Positions 1 to 9,363 of a DNA stretch of 57,165 bases are shown here, one piece after another. The notes below the pieces were generated by a model. The model had not been told where the DNA came from. It made no database searches and saw only the letters and a list, made by a program, of their open reading frames with translations. Location of the stretch: positions 1 through 57,165 of the forward strand of contig QKJQ01000030.1 in NCBI GenBank assembly GCA_003249225.1, given 5' to 3'. The DNA comes from Clostridia bacterium. GTDB taxonomy: Bacteria > Bacillota > Clostridia > Lachnospirales > Lachnospiraceae. A program made the translations under genes and the position numbers. Numbering within the stretch: position 1 is the first letter of the stretch; the number at the start of each line of letters is the position of its first letter.

Positions 1-134
1 ATATCCACCAGGGACGCGCTTTCGCTTTGAGGCTCGCTCGTAGCGGTGCATAAACGTGCAGAAGATGATACGAAGAGCGTATATCCTCTCCTGCGCGTCA
101 AGCACCGACGGCGCCCTGAAGTCCCTTTGTGGAG
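1..134. repeat. Left-edge structured repeat, copy 1
   Basis: These 134 bases recur without change at 276-409. They fold well on paper. An outer stem pairs TCCACCAGGGA near the 5' end with TCCCTTTGTGGA at the 3' end. An inner arm pairs GGTGC with GCACC and ACGTGCAG with CTGCGCGT, and is capped by GATACG-AAGA-GCGTATATC. The window starts inside the element, so its left flank is missing. No convincing coding frame with a ribosome site is present. I do not recognise the family. It could be a non-coding RNA or an intergenic repeat. Confidence 0.75.
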
Positions 135-143
135 ATAGATCGG

Positions 144-550
144 GTCGCTGTCTTTTCGTTTGGGTTTGTTGGTGGAAGGAAGAATGGAGGCTATGGGAGA
201 TAAAAGATTTCGTGGCAGGGGTTTATGGGGGGCTGTTCAAGATAACGAATGTGGGGTCAGACAGCGGCCCGATCCATATCCACCAGGGACGCGCTTTCGC
301 TTTGAGGCTCGCTCGTAGCGGTGCATAAACGTGCAGAAGATGATACGAAGAGCGTATATCCTCTCCTGCGCGTCAAGCACCGACGGCGCCCTGAAGTCCC
401 TTTGTGGAGTCGGGCCGCTGTCTTTTCGTTTGTGATTGTTGGTGGAAGGTAGAATGGGGGCTATGGGAGATAAAAGATTTCGTGGCAGGGGTTTATGGGC
501 CGCTGTCTTTTCGCTTGGGTTTGTTGGTGGAAGGTAGAATGGGGGCTACG
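144..550. repeat. Second repeat module, two copies plus a partial third
   Basis: A second module follows each structured copy. It begins CGCTGTCTTTTCG, contains GTTGGTGGAAGG and ends GGCAGGGGTTTATGGG. Copies lie at about 144-229 and 414-499 with a few substitutions. A third, shorter copy lies at about 499-550 and stops after GGGGGCTACGG. The array therefore alternates a structured unit and this module. No product is predicted. The strand of any transcript is unknown. Confidence 0.7.
276..409. repeat. Left-edge structured repeat, copy 2
   Basis: This is an exact copy of bases 1-134, offset by 275. Here both flanks are visible and they lengthen the stem: 259-272 (AGACAGCGGCCCGA) is the perfect reverse complement of 410-423. 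The foldable unit is therefore about 165 nt (259-423), closed by a 14-bp GC-rich helix, with at least one long internal arm. Identity over 134 bp in a region without genes implies recent duplication or strong constraint. Confidence 0.8.
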
Positions 551-584
551 GAGATTTTTATTTTACTAGGATTGCAATAAGGAT

Positions 585-648
585 AAGAAAAGGCCAATCC
601 ACTTCAAGGAACCACCAGCGTGTGGTGCTTGAATAGGATTGGCCCTTA
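585..648 (-). terminator. Terminator of gpmI
   Basis: A long inverted repeat pairs AGGCCAATCC with GGATTGGCCCT around an inner GAACCACCAGCGTGTGGTG hairpin. Read on the minus strand it ends in a T-rich run and lies about 40 bases past the gpmI stop. Confidence 0.8.
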
Positions 649-688
649 TTCGACATAGTATTGCTTTGTTACTTCTTCAACAGGAAGC

Positions 689-2263
689 TTACTTCTTCAG
701 CATGCTTTCTTCCCAGCACGAAGGTGCTGTAAGTCCGAAGATCTCTGCGACGGTAGGTGCTACGTTGGCAAGTCCGAACGCGCCGTCTTTTAACGGATAG
801 GTCGTGTTCTTGTCATAGATGATGAATGGGACAGGATTTAATGAATGAGCGGTACGAACCTGAAGTTCACCCTTTTTGTTCTTTTCTGCCATCTCGTCTG
901 CATTTCCGTGATCCGCGGTAACGACCATGGTGTATCCATGCTTGTCACATACTTTCATCAGCCGTGCAAGAGACAGGTCTACTGTTTCAACACCTACGAT
1001 GGTGGCATCCATGCTTCCGGTATGTCCAACCATGTCACCGTTTGGATAATTGCAGCGAACAAAGTCATATTTTTCAGATGCAAGAACAGAAAGAAGATCG
1101 TCTGTTATGTCGGCACATTTCATCCATGGGCGCTCGTCAAAGCTTACACGGTCCGAAGGAATCTCTTTGTAGGTTTCGAGTTCTTCGCTGAACTTTCCGC
1201 TCTTATTACCATTCCAGAAGTAGGTAACGTGGCCGAATTTCTGTGTTTCAGAAATTGCATACTGGGTAAGTTTGTTTGCGATCAGAAGCTCGGATAATGT
1301 ATTTGTGATTTCCGGAGGATTCACGAGGAATCTCTTTGGAAGCTTTAAATCTCCGTCGTACTGTAACATGCCGGCATAGGTCACATCCGGCTTGCTGCCA
1401 CGATCAAAGTACGGCATTTCATCGTTGTCAAATGCCATTGACATCTCGATGGCACGGTCGCCGCGGAAGTTAAAGAAGATAACACTGTCTTTATCAACGA
1501 TCTTGCCGACTGGAGTACCATTTTCACCAATGACAAAAGCAGGAAGGTCCTGATCGATTACACCAAGTTCTGTACGGTAGCTTTCAACGGCTTCTGCCGC
1601 TGTTGCGAATTGTTTGCCAAGACCCAGAACGTGGGTATCCCAGCCTACTTTGACCATATTCCAGTCTGCCTGGTAACGGTCCATGGTAACTTTCATACGT
1701 CCGCCGCCGCTTGCGATCTTTCCGTCAAAGGAAGCATCGTTGCAGGCTGTAAGTGCATTTTCAAGCTGCTGGATATACTCGAGTGCGCTTGTCGCAGGTA
1801 CATCACGGCCGTCCAACAGGATATGTACACGTACTTTGGATACTTTGTCTGCTTTTGCCTGATTGATCATGTTGATCAGGTGGGCGATGTTGGAATGTAC
1901 ATTTCCATCAGATAATAAGCCAATAAAATGCAGAGTACTGTTATTCGCAACACAGTTACTGGTCACTTCATTCCAGGATTCTGATTTGTAGAGCTTGCCG
2001 CTGCTGATGGATTCATTCACAAGCTTTGCGCCTTGTGCATAGATCTGTCCACAGCCAAGTGCATTATGTCCAACTTCACTGTTTCCCATATCATCGTCAG
2101 ACGGAAGACCAACTGCGTCACCATGTGCTTTTAAGCGAACATTCGGGTAATTTGCAAGAAGGCTGTCAAGGACAGGCGTATTCGCGGTTCCTACAGCATC
2201 ACCGATACCAGACGTACTAAAACCGATACCATCCATTACAACTAATAATACTTTTTTCTTCAT
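689..2263 (-). CDS. gpmI: 2,3-bisphosphoglycerate-independent phosphoglycerate mutase
   Basis: This protein of 524 aa interconverts 3-phosphoglycerate and 2-phosphoglycerate in glycolysis and gluconeogenesis in the cytosol. It is a two-metal enzyme of the alkaline phosphatase superfamily. The phosphoserine nucleophile is visible as Ser62 in MGNSEVGH. DGRD, RYQAD and the C-terminal metal motif TADHGNADEM are all in place, and the length fits the family (about 510 aa). I chose the second of two adjacent ATGs (MKKKVLL) because it sits 6 nt from GGAG; the ATG just before it is also possible. A longer in-frame extension to 2335 runs through the duplicated leader and is unlikely to be translated. 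The leader carries a 45-bp duplication and a hairpin element, described separately. Confidence 0.97.
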   Translation of the reverse strand: MKKKVLLVVMDGIGFSTSGIGDAVGTANTPVLDSLLANYPNVRLKAHGDAVGLPSDDDMGNSEVGHNALGCGQIYAQGAKLVNESISSGKLYKSESWNEVTSNCVANNSTLHFIGLLSDGNVHSNIAHLINMINQAKADKVSKVRVHILLDGRDVPATSALEYIQQLENALTACNDASFDGKIASGGGRMKVTMDRYQADWNMVKVGWDTHVLGLGKQFATAAEAVESYRTELGVIDQDLPAFVIGENGTPVGKIVDKDSVIFFNFRGDRAIEMSMAFDNDEMPYFDRGSKPDVTYAGMLQYDGDLKLPKRFLVNPPEITNTLSELLIANKLTQYAISETQKFGHVTYFWNGNKSGKFSEELETYKEIPSDRVSFDERPWMKCADITDDLLSVLASEKYDFVRCNYPNGDMVGHTGSMDATIVGVETVDLSLARLMKVCDKHGYTMVVTADHGNADEMAEKNKKGELQVRTAHSLNPVPFIIYDKNTTYPLKDGAFGLANVAPTVAEIFGLTAPSCWEESMLKK

Positions 2264-2308
2264 CATATTCTCCATTCCTGCGCAAGGGTTCTGCGCATAT
2301 AAAAGTTT
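2264..2308 (-). repeat. gpmI leader repeat, gene-proximal copy
   Basis: This 45-bp segment is identical to 2361-2405. On the minus strand it reads AAACTTTTATATGCGCAG, then a short loop, then TTGCGCAGGAATGGAG and ATATG. It contains a TGCGCA/TGCGCA hairpin directly before the ribosome site. This copy provides the working ribosome site of gpmI. Confidence 0.9.
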
Positions 2309-2360
2309 GAACGAGCGGAAACGCGCGAGGAACAAACTTCGCAGTTGAAGTTTACTTCAA
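2303..2360 (-). promoter_or_regulatory. Hairpin element between duplicated gpmI leaders
   Basis: On the minus strand the order is the inverted repeat TTGAAGTAAACTTCAA (2345-2360), then CTGCG, then a 37-bp hairpin unit (2303-2339) with arms AAGTTTG and CAAACTT. The 37-bp unit recurs at 36119-36155 with three mismatches. A transcript from upstream would meet a first GGAG-AATATG start that runs only ATG TTG AAG TAA, inside the inverted repeat, before the real start. Confidence 0.7.
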
Positions 2361-2405
2361 CATATTCTCCATTCCTGCGCAAGGGTTCTGCGCATATAAA
2401 AGTTT
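2361..2405 (-). repeat. gpmI leader repeat, distal copy
   Basis: This is the exact duplicate of 2264-2308, offset by 97 bp. It carries a complete ribosome site and ATG that can open only a three-codon frame, so it acts as a decoy start unless it has another role. The leuS stop lies 8 bp away, so leuS and gpmI may share a transcript. Confidence 0.9.
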
Positions 2406-2412
2406 CCGATAA

Positions 2413-4827
2413 TTATCTTACAACGATATTAAGGATTCTTCCCTTAACATAGATTTCTTTTACGATGGTTCTACCATCGAGGATTGCTTGGACAGAAGGA
2501 AGCTCGTGTGCTTTTTTCTTGATTTCATCTTCGGCTTCATCCAGTTCGATTTCAAGGGTCGCTTTTACTTTGCCATTGATCTGAACTGCGATTTCTACTG
2601 TAGACTCAACTGTCTTTGCTTCATCCCATTCCGGCCAGGAAGCCTGATACAATCTGCCGCCAAAGGAAAGCGTCTCCCACAGTTCTTCTGTCATATGGGA
2701 AGCCACCGGGTTCAAAAGCAGGAGCAGTGTTCTGTACTCGCCCTTTGTGATACGCTCCAGACGGTAACAGTCATTGACAAAGCCCATCATAGCTGCGATG
2801 GCCGTGTTGAATTTCAGACTTTCAAAATCCTGAGAAACTTTTTTGATCGTCTGGTGCATTTTTGTCTCAAGCTCCTTGGAATATCCGCCGTCTTCGGTAA
2901 GGACATCCTGAAGTTTCCAGACACGTTCTAAGAATCTGCGGCAGCCGGAAACCCCTTCCATGGACCAGGAAGCACTAAGGTCAAAGGCTCCGATGAACAT
3001 CTCATAGGTACGAAGTGTATCCGCACCGAATTCGCTGACAACATCATCCGGGTTGATGACATTTCCTCTTGATTTTGACATCTTTTCGCCGTTCTCACCA
3101 AGGATCATACCATGAGAAGTTCTCTTTTGGTAAGGTTCTGGGGTGTTGACGTAACCTAAATCATACAGTACTTTGTGCCAGAAACGGGAATACAGAAGGT
3201 GGAGTGTCGTATGCTCCATACCACCATTATACCAGTCGACAGGCATCCAATAATCAAGAGCTTCTTTGCCGGCAAATGCTTTGTCATTCATCGGATCGAT
3301 GTAACGTAAGAAATACCAGGAAGAACCAGCCCACTGAGGCATGGTATCTGTTTCACGCTGAGCAGGTCCGCCGCACTTTGGACAGGTCGTATTGACCCAG
3401 TCGGTCATGGCAGCCAGCGGTGATTCTCCGTTGTCGGTCGGCATATAGCTTTCTACTTCCGGTAAAAGAAGAGGAAGCTCAGTCTCAGGGAGTGCGACCT
3501 GTCCGCATTTTTCACAGTGAACGAGCGGAATCGGTTCGCCCCAGTAACGCTGACGGGAGAATACCCAGTCACGTAATTTGTAGTTCGTTTTCTTTGTTCC
3601 AATGCCTTCTTTGGTCAGCCACTCGGTGATTTTCTTTTTCGCGTCCGCAACTTCCAAACCATTCAGAAAATCAGAGTTAACAAGGAGTCCGGTCTCTGTG
3701 TTGGTAAAGGCAGCTTCCTCTACATTGCCGCCGGCAACGACTTCAATGATCGGCATATCGAATTTCTTGGCAAAGTCCCAGTCTCTTTCGTCATGAGCAG
3801 GAACAGCCATGATGGCACCGGTTCCGTAGGTCATAAGCACATAGTCGGAAATCCAGATCGGAATTTCTTTTCCGTTGACCGGATTCACGGCCGTCAGACC
3901 CTTCATGCAGACGCCGGTCTTGTCTTTTACAAGTTCTGTACGTTCAAAGTCAGATTTTTTTGCTGCGTTGCTGCGGTACTCTATTAATTCATCATAATTC
4001 TCAAGTTCGTCTTTATACTTATCAACAAATGGATGCTCCGGAGAGATTACCATATAAGTAGCACCAAATAAAGTATCAGGACGGGTCGTATAAACACGGA
4101 GAGAGTCTTCTTTGCCGGCAAGCTTGAAATCAACTTCTGCGCCTTCGCTCTTTCCGATCCAGTTCTTCTGGGAGATCTTAACGCGGTCGATATAATCGAC
4201 AGAATCAAGGTCACTGATCAGTTTTTCTGCATACTCCGTGATTTTTAACATCCATTGCTTACGTACGACACGAACCACTTCGCTGCCGCAACGTTCACAG
4301 ACACCGCCTACAACTTCCTCATTTGCCAGACCGACCTTACAGGAAGTACACCAGTTGATCGGCATCTCTGCTTTGTAAGCAAGTCCCTTTTCAAATAATT
4401 TTAAGAAGATCCACTGGGTCCAGCGGTAGTAATTCGGATCTGTGGTGTTGATCTCACGAGACCAGTCAAAGGAATAGCCAAGAGACTGCAGCTGCTCCTT
4501 GAAGCGCTTTATGTTATTCTCGGTCACGATCTTTGGATGAATGTGATTTTTGATGGCATAGTTTTCTGTCGGAAGACCAAAGGCATCCCAACCCATCGGA
4601 TATAATACGTTGTACCCCTGCATACGGCGTTTTCTTGCCACGATATCCAGCGCTGTATAGGGGCGAGGATGACCGACATGAAGACCCTGACCGGACGGAT
4701 ACGGAAATTCAACCAGAGCATAATACTTTGGTTTGCTGGTATCTGTCCCTACGGTAAAGGCTTTTTCATCGTCCCAGATTTTCTGCCATTTTTTTTCAAC
4801 GGCTTTGGGATTATACGATACTGACAT
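2413..4827 (-). CDS. leuS: Leucyl-tRNA synthetase
   Basis: This class I aminoacyl-tRNA synthetase of 804 aa charges tRNA-Leu. The HIGH signature appears as HVGHP (about residue 50). The insert has CTSC and CERCGSE zinc-like pairs (about 160-185). The CP1 editing domain carries the [11 protein letters not shown] motif (about 250) and the catalytic loop has KMSKS in [13 protein letters not shown] (about 575). The C-terminal anticodon and tRNA-binding domains follow to the stop. Length is normal for bacteria. The ATG is preceded by AAAAAGGAG. Expression is under a leucine T-box (4889-5215). Two small stems (CTCGAAACGAG and GCTCATAACGAGC on the minus strand) lie between the T-box terminator and the ribosome site. 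Confidence 0.97.
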   Translation of the reverse strand: MSVSYNPKAVEKKWQKIWDDEKAFTVGTDTSKPKYYALVEFPYPSGQGLHVGHPRPYTALDIVARKRRMQGYNVLYPMGWDAFGLPTENYAIKNHIHPKIVTENNIKRFKEQLQSLGYSFDWSREINTTDPNYYRWTQWIFLKLFEKGLAYKAEMPINWCTSCKVGLANEEVVGGVCERCGSEVVRVVRKQWMLKITEYAEKLISDLDSVDYIDRVKISQKNWIGKSEGAEVDFKLAGKEDSLRVYTTRPDTLFGATYMVISPEHPFVDKYKDELENYDELIEYRSNAAKKSDFERTELVKDKTGVCMKGLTAVNPVNGKEIPIWISDYVLMTYGTGAIMAVPAHDERDWDFAKKFDMPIIEVVAGGNVEEAAFTNTETGLLVNSDFLNGLEVADAKKKITEWLTKEGIGTKKTNYKLRDWVFSRQRYWGEPIPLVHCEKCGQVALPETELPLLLPEVESYMPTDNGESPLAAMTDWVNTTCPKCGGPAQRETDTMPQWAGSSWYFLRYIDPMNDKAFAGKEALDYWMPVDWYNGGMEHTTLHLLYSRFWHKVLYDLGYVNTPEPYQKRTSHGMILGENGEKMSKSRGNVINPDDVVSEFGADTLRTYEMFIGAFDLSASWSMEGVSGCRRFLERVWKLQDVLTEDGGYSKELETKMHQTIKKVSQDFESLKFNTAIAAMMGFVNDCYRLERITKGEYRTLLLLLNPVASHMTEELWETLSFGGRLYQASWPEWDEAKTVESTVEIAVQINGKVKATLEIELDEAEDEIKKKAHELPSVQAILDGRTIVKEIYVKGRILNIVVR

Positions 4828-4888
4828 AACAATTCTCCTTTTTGCTCGTTATGAGCGAGATTTCTACTCGTTTCGAGTGAATATTTTC

Positions 4889-5215
4889 GAAAAAAAAGCC
4901 CCTTCGCCTCAAGCCTAGAGACGAAAAGGCAAGATCACTTTTCGCGGTACCACTCTAGTTCAGTGAATGGATGAACATTCGCCTGCACTTTCGCTTTCTG
5001 TAACGGGAATTCCCGCCGAAATCTACTGTGTTGCATCTGGGACCAGACCAATTCCTGAGAAAAACAATTCAGACAATCTGTGCTGTTACTTCCAATGCAA
5101 TACCTTTGTTCAATTTCGGGGCTCCAAGGCGAGTTCAAAAGCATACCGTACCATCTTGCACCAAACGATGGCTCTCTGTGACGGATTTCTGCCTTTTACT
5201 ACTCCTTATCAAGGC
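4889..5215 (-). promoter_or_regulatory. Leucine T-box leader with terminator
   Basis: On the minus strand the leader shows AGAGAGCC and GGTGCAAG stem I features, then a specifier loop GAACTC whose CTC (5131-5133) is a leucine codon. The canonical T-box TAGAGTGGTACCGCG follows at about 4942-4957. The terminator pairs GCCTTTTCGTCTC with GAGGCGAAGGGGC and ends in eight T (4889-4930). Known mechanism: uncharged tRNA-Leu stabilises the antiterminator and turns on leuS. Confidence 0.95.
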
Positions 5216-5232
5216 TTTTCACTATAGCTGTT

Positions 5233-5260
5233 ATTTTACCATGAAATCCAGCAATGTCAA
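5233..5260 (-). promoter_or_regulatory. Promoter of the leuS T-box transcript
   Basis: On the minus strand TTGACA (5255-5260) and TAAAAT (5233-5238) are separated by 16 bp, placing the start just upstream of stem I of the T-box. Confidence 0.65.
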
Positions 5261-5261
5261 C

Positions 5262-5716
5262 AGTTTCTGGGGAAAATGGTGCGTTGAATTAAGGACGACG
5301 TAAATTCAATAAGGACAGTAGCGATCGTTACTGTTTACGATATCAATCGTTTTGCGAGGTGGCAAATAAATGGATTGATCAATACGCGTTACTGCAAGGT
5401 ACATGAATTTGATTTGGATTTGATAAATAAGAATGTGAAAAGACTATTCAAGAAAATATACCAATTAAAGTAAACACAAGACTAAATACGAAATTATATG
5501 GTTGTAGTCAGCGTACTTGGTATAGTCACTGACCGTAGATATTATCCAATAAAAGTAAAATTATTCTTGAACAAAAAGGGAATATCAGGTAAAATGATTC
5601 TTTTAGAACGGTTTTTAATGGTAGGGGCAAACGCAGAATGAAAAGCAATATTGGGAATATAATAATAGTATAAACTTGGTATAATTCTATAATAATGGAG
5701 ACAAGAAAGGAACGAT
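5262..5716. other. AT-rich gene-poor stretch with a coding remnant
   Basis: I see no intact gene here. One frame (5288-5473, plus strand) stays open for about 60 codons without a usable start or ribosome site, and reads like the tail of a protein (for example ...INGLINTRYCKVHEF...). TATAAT-like boxes occur near 5680-5700, upstream of the ABC exporter. The base composition drops sharply in GC compared with leuS, in line with acquired DNA. Confidence 0.4.
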
Positions 5717-7330
5717 ATGAAACGATATTTAATAAAAAATAAGCTATATTTATTGCTGTTCATTTTATTAACACTTGTAGTTGCGGCAATGAATGTAGCA
5801 GTTGCATATATAATAAAATCCTTATCTGAGATTGACCAATCAGCATCAATAATCGACGTGTTAACCTATACTATATATAGTATGATATTTGTTGCAATTT
5901 TTATGTTCATGGAATATCAAAGAAAAGTGCATGTTTCAAGATACTCACGTTATGTAATCGAAAATATAAGAAAAGATATTTTTCGTGTTGTAAGTAATTT
6001 AAGAAATAGAAAAACTCGTGATTTTGAAGAGTCAGAAATATTAAATGTTATCAATAATGATGTGGAGATGGTAGAAGAACAGTACATAGGGGGTATACTA
6101 GATACATTTCTATCTGCTGTATCCTTGTTATTTATACTTGGTGCACTTATGTATATTAATATATATTTGGGACTTATTATACTTTTAATTAGTTTTTTGC
6201 CAGTGATAGTTCCGCGTGCCTTTTCAAAAAAATTAAGTTTGGAAAAAGATGAAATCTCATCTGAAACAGTGAAATGGTTAAGTGAGATAAAAAATCTGAC
6301 GGGCGGATTGACCGAGGTATTCATATACGGTGCACATAAAAAGGCAAATGAACTTTTTGGTGCCGCTAATGCCAGAAGAGAGAAAAGCATGTTTCGTTAT
6401 ATTGTTACATATTCAAAGGTAAATACGATTAGTGGATTTTTTTCAACTCTGATTTATGTAATGATTATCTCGATTGTTGTAATTTTAAGAAATAGTGGGA
6501 TGACAGATGTGGGTACAGTCATTGCAGCAATATATCTGGCAGATGCTCTTGCTATGCCTGTTTTGAATCTTTCATATAATTTAAATGATATAATTTCATC
6601 GAAAAAGATTATGAAGAAGGTTGAAGAAATAGTAAATACAGAAAAGGATACAAGTAATATACACGAAGTGGATTTTAAGAATACCCTCTCAATTACAGGC
6701 TTAAATGTTACTTTTGGCGATACTAAAGTTATTAAAGATCTCAGCTTTTATATCAAAAAAGGTGAAAAAGTTCTAATTACAGGTGAATCTGGCGCAGGCA
6801 AATCAACATTTGTTAAATGTTTGCTGAATATTATGGGTAATTCGAGTTGCCAGTATTTAATCGATGGTCAACAAGTTAATGAGAAGGATATTGTTCATAA
6901 CTTTAGCTACATAGCCCAGCAACCAATGATTTTTTCAGGTAATATATTGGACAATATAAGTATGTTTGATTCATTTGATAAGGACGTTATTCGTAGAATT
7001 GTGAATGATACGGGTTTGTCAAAACTGATTGAATGTAAAGGCAGTAATTATAGAATACGAGAGAATTCATCCGATCTTTCTGGTGGAGAGAAGCAGAGGA
7101 TAAGCATTGCACGAGCTTTACTTCATGACAGACCGCTTTTCATAATTGATGAGGCAACGAGTTCATTGGATCCAGAGGCAAAAGAAGAGATAGACGAGTT
7201 AATAACCAACCTTGATAGAACCGTTATTACAATCGCGCACCATTTATCGGACACCGTGATTGATAAATATGACAGAGTATATGAACTCAAAGAAGGGAAA
7301 CTGGTAGAATACGTTCATGTAGGAGTATAA
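5717..7330 (+). CDS. ABC transporter, fused membrane and ATP-binding half-exporter
   Basis: This protein of 537 aa has an exporter-type membrane domain (roughly residues 10-300, five to six hydrophobic segments) followed by a nucleotide-binding domain. The latter shows Walker A GESGAGKST, the Q-loop in YIAQQPMIF, the ABC signature LSGGEKQ, Walker B LFIIDEATSSLD and the H-loop TIAHH. It would act as a dimer in the cytoplasmic membrane. The substrate is unknown; peptides, lipids or drugs are typical for the family. The start is supported by GAAAGGA 5 nt upstream. Its composition is far more AT-rich than the neighbours, and fragments without start codons flank it, which suggests horizontal transfer and decay of partner genes. 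Confidence 0.9.
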   Translation: MKRYLIKNKLYLLLFILLTLVVAAMNVAVAYIIKSLSEIDQSASIIDVLTYTIYSMIFVAIFMFMEYQRKVHVSRYSRYVIENIRKDIFRVVSNLRNRKTRDFEESEILNVINNDVEMVEEQYIGGILDTFLSAVSLLFILGALMYINIYLGLIILLISFLPVIVPRAFSKKLSLEKDEISSETVKWLSEIKNLTGGLTEVFIYGAHKKANELFGAANARREKSMFRYIVTYSKVNTISGFFSTLIYVMIISIVVILRNSGMTDVGTVIAAIYLADALAMPVLNLSYNLNDIISSKKIMKKVEEIVNTEKDTSNIHEVDFKNTLSITGLNVTFGDTKVIKDLSFYIKKGEKVLITGESGAGKSTFVKCLLNIMGNSSCQYLIDGQQVNEKDIVHNFSYIAQQPMIFSGNILDNISMFDSFDKDVIRRIVNDTGLSKLIECKGSNYRIRENSSDLSGGEKQRISIARALLHDRPLFIIDEATSSLDPEAKEEIDELITNLDRTVITIAHHLSDTVIDKYDRVYELKEGKLVEYVHVGV

Positions 7331-7466
7331 GGACAGAGAAACAGGTACGCTAGACTATTTAGAAACAATAATTATAGAGAAAGAGAAGCTAAATTATAAA
7401 GAAAAAGTAAAAGAGTATAAGAGTATGTTTACTAAATCAGACGATACAATTGACAAGATTCCTTGA
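7323..7466 (+). pseudogene. Coding remnant downstream of the ABC exporter
   Basis: A frame without a start codon overlaps the end of the exporter and continues for about 45 codons of charged, helix-like sequence (includes ETGTLDYLE and KEYKSMFTK) to a TGA. No ribosome site is visible. It looks like the 3' end of a lost gene. I cannot name the family. The rest of the gap to tatD holds nothing I can assign. Confidence 0.35.
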
Positions 7467-7621
7467 TCTTTATTATTGTTATGATTAAGGGACTAGATTA
7501 TTGTTTTTATCGAAACTTTTAAATTAAATTTCAAATGTTGACGTTACTATAGTATGCGTTTATATTAAGTAAGAAGACAAAGAACCTTTTTATGAGGAAT
7601 CTAAAAATGGAGAAAAGAACT

Positions 7622-8410
7622 ATGATTTTTGAAACACATGCACATTATGACGATGAGGCTTTTGATAAAGACAGGGATGAGCTGCTGCAGTCCATGCAGG
7701 AGAATGGAATCGGAACGATTGTAAATGTCAGTGCCGCACTGCATTCGATCGACGCGACGCTTGCAATGACAAAAAAATATCCCTTTGTCTATGGATCAGC
7801 AGGGGTCCATCCAAGTGAGATAAAGGAACTGACAGAAGAGAATTTTCTGGAAATGAAGGAAAAAGCCAAGGACGAAAAAATCGTGGCAATCGGTGAGATC
7901 GGACTTGATTACTACTGGGACGATACGCAGAAGGAAGCACAGAAGTACTGGTTCAGAAAACAGCTGGATCTGGCGGTGGAAATGGACCTGCCCGTAATAA
8001 TCCACAGCCGGGATGCCGCGGAGGATACCATGCAGATTCTGAAAGAATACAAGACGACGCTGCAGAAAAGCGAAAAAAGTCTGAATGCTGTCATTCACTG
8101 TTACTCTTATTCTGCTGAGATGGCAGAAGAATTTATTAAAATGGGATTTTACCTGGGAATTGGCGGGGTAGCGACCTTTAAAAACGCTAAAAAGCTGAAA
8201 GAGGCCATAAAAAAAGCACCGCTTACACGGCTGCTTTTAGAAACAGACAGTCCCTATCTGGCCCCGGAACCCTACCGGGGAAAACGCAACTCCTCTTTAT
8301 ATCTGCGAGAAATTGCAAAAGCAATTGCAGATTTAAAGGAGCTTGAGGTCGAGACCGTCATTGAGGTAACAGAGAAAAATGCAAGGGAGTTTTACAGAAT
8401 CAACTTGTAG
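7622..8410 (+). CDS. tatD: TatD family metal-dependent deoxyribonuclease
   Basis: This protein of 262 aa belongs to the amidohydrolase TIM-barrel fold. Visible metal ligands are THAHYDD at the N-terminus, IGEIGLDYYWD (about residue 85-95), the HSRDA strand (about 130), the HCYSY histidine (about 160) and the LLLETDSPYLAP block (about 210). Family members act as 3'-5' DNA exonucleases or related hydrolases in the cytosol. I chose the ATG of MIFETH, with GGAG 9 nt upstream. An ATG five codons earlier (MEKRT, behind GAGG) and one at 7592 are alternatives. It converges with ksgA, separated by 77 bp without a clear terminator. Confidence 0.92.
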   Translation: MIFETHAHYDDEAFDKDRDELLQSMQENGIGTIVNVSAALHSIDATLAMTKKYPFVYGSAGVHPSEIKELTEENFLEMKEKAKDEKIVAIGEIGLDYYWDDTQKEAQKYWFRKQLDLAVEMDLPVIIHSRDAAEDTMQILKEYKTTLQKSEKSLNAVIHCYSYSAEMAEEFIKMGFYLGIGGVATFKNAKKLKEAIKKAPLTRLLLETDSPYLAPEPYRGKRNSSLYLREIAKAIADLKELEVETVIEVTEKNAREFYRINL

Positions 8411-8487
8411 CCAACCGGGAATTATCTTTTTGCTCAAAAGGTAAAAAATCCTTCGTCAATGCGCAGAGAATCTGTCATTCGATGGGA

Positions 8488-9363
8488 TCAGGGCAAAAGC
8501 CGTGCACCGATTGCATCCGACAGAGCAGCGAATTGTGCAAGAGACAGAGCTTCACCGCGGATGGATTCAGAAAGTCCGCAGCTTTCAATGCTGGCTGCGA
8601 TGTCTTCTTTCGAAAGAGAGATTTCCGGAAAATTGTTAATGGCATTAACCAGCGTTTTTCTTCGCTGGTTAAAAGCAGCACGGATAATACGGAACATCAA
8701 CGCACTGTTTTTGACCTCAACCGGACGATCTTTATGAAGTGTCAGCCGGATGACGGCAGAGGCTACATTGGGACGCGGCATAAAACAGTTCTGCGGAACA
8801 TTGGCAGCAAGGTAGGGTTCGGCATAGTACTGTACGGCAAGTGTAATGGCGCCAAAATCCTTAGTTCCGGGTTTAGCCTTCAAGCGGTCGGCGACTTCTT
8901 TCTGAATCATGACCGTAATGCTGTGAAGAGGTAGATCGGATTCCAAAAGCTGCATCAGAATTGGTGTTGTTATGTAATAGGGAAGGTTGGCAACGACCTT
9001 GACCGGTCTGCCTTTTCCTTTTTCCTGAATTAAGGCAGTTACATCAAAAGACAGGATATCCGCATTGATCACGGTCACATTGTCATAAGAAGATAAGGTA
9101 TCTTCTGTCAAGATCGGCAGAAGTGTTTTATCGATCTCAATCGCGACGACTTCTCCGGCGGCTTCACACAGGTATTGCGTCAGAGTCCCGATTCCCGGCC
9201 CGATTTCAATTACGAAGTCGTCCTTTGTTATATCTGCAGAGGTGATTATCTTTTCGAGCACATGGGTGTCGATCAGAAAGTTCTGCCCGAACCGTTTCTG
9301 AAAGGTAATGTGGTATTTATTCAATATTGCAATTGTGTTCTGTGGATTGCCAAGGGATGCCAT
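8488..9363 (-). CDS. ksgA: 16S rRNA dimethyladenosine transferase
   Basis: This protein of 291 aa uses SAM to dimethylate two adjacent adenines in helix 45 of 16S rRNA during late small-subunit maturation. Motifs visible are FGQNFLID near the N-terminus, the SAM site IEIGPGIGTLT, the acidic VAIEID strand end and the catalytic NLPYYITTP. The C-terminal helical domain is complete. The start has GAGAGAAATAC before ATG, which is a modest ribosome site. Length matches the family (270-295). The window does not show its usual partner rnmV upstream. Confidence 0.96.
   Translation of the reverse strand: MASLGNPQNTIAILNKYHITFQKRFGQNFLIDTHVLEKIITSADITKDDFVIEIGPGIGTLTQYLCEAAGEVVAIEIDKTLLPILTEDTLSSYDNVTVINADILSFDVTALIQEKGKGRPVKVVANLPYYITTPILMQLLESDLPLHSITVMIQKEVADRLKAKPGTKDFGAITLAVQYYAEPYLAANVPQNCFMPRPNVASAVIRLTLHKDRPVEVKNSALMFRIIRAAFNQRRKTLVNAINNFPEISLSKEDIAASIESCGLSESIRGEALSLAQFAALSDAIGARLLP

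Noticed and set aside
56..328. A 90-codon open frame in the left-edge repeats
   Set aside because: It crosses an exact nucleotide repeat and its structured stem, has no ribosome site, and its sequence does not look like a protein.
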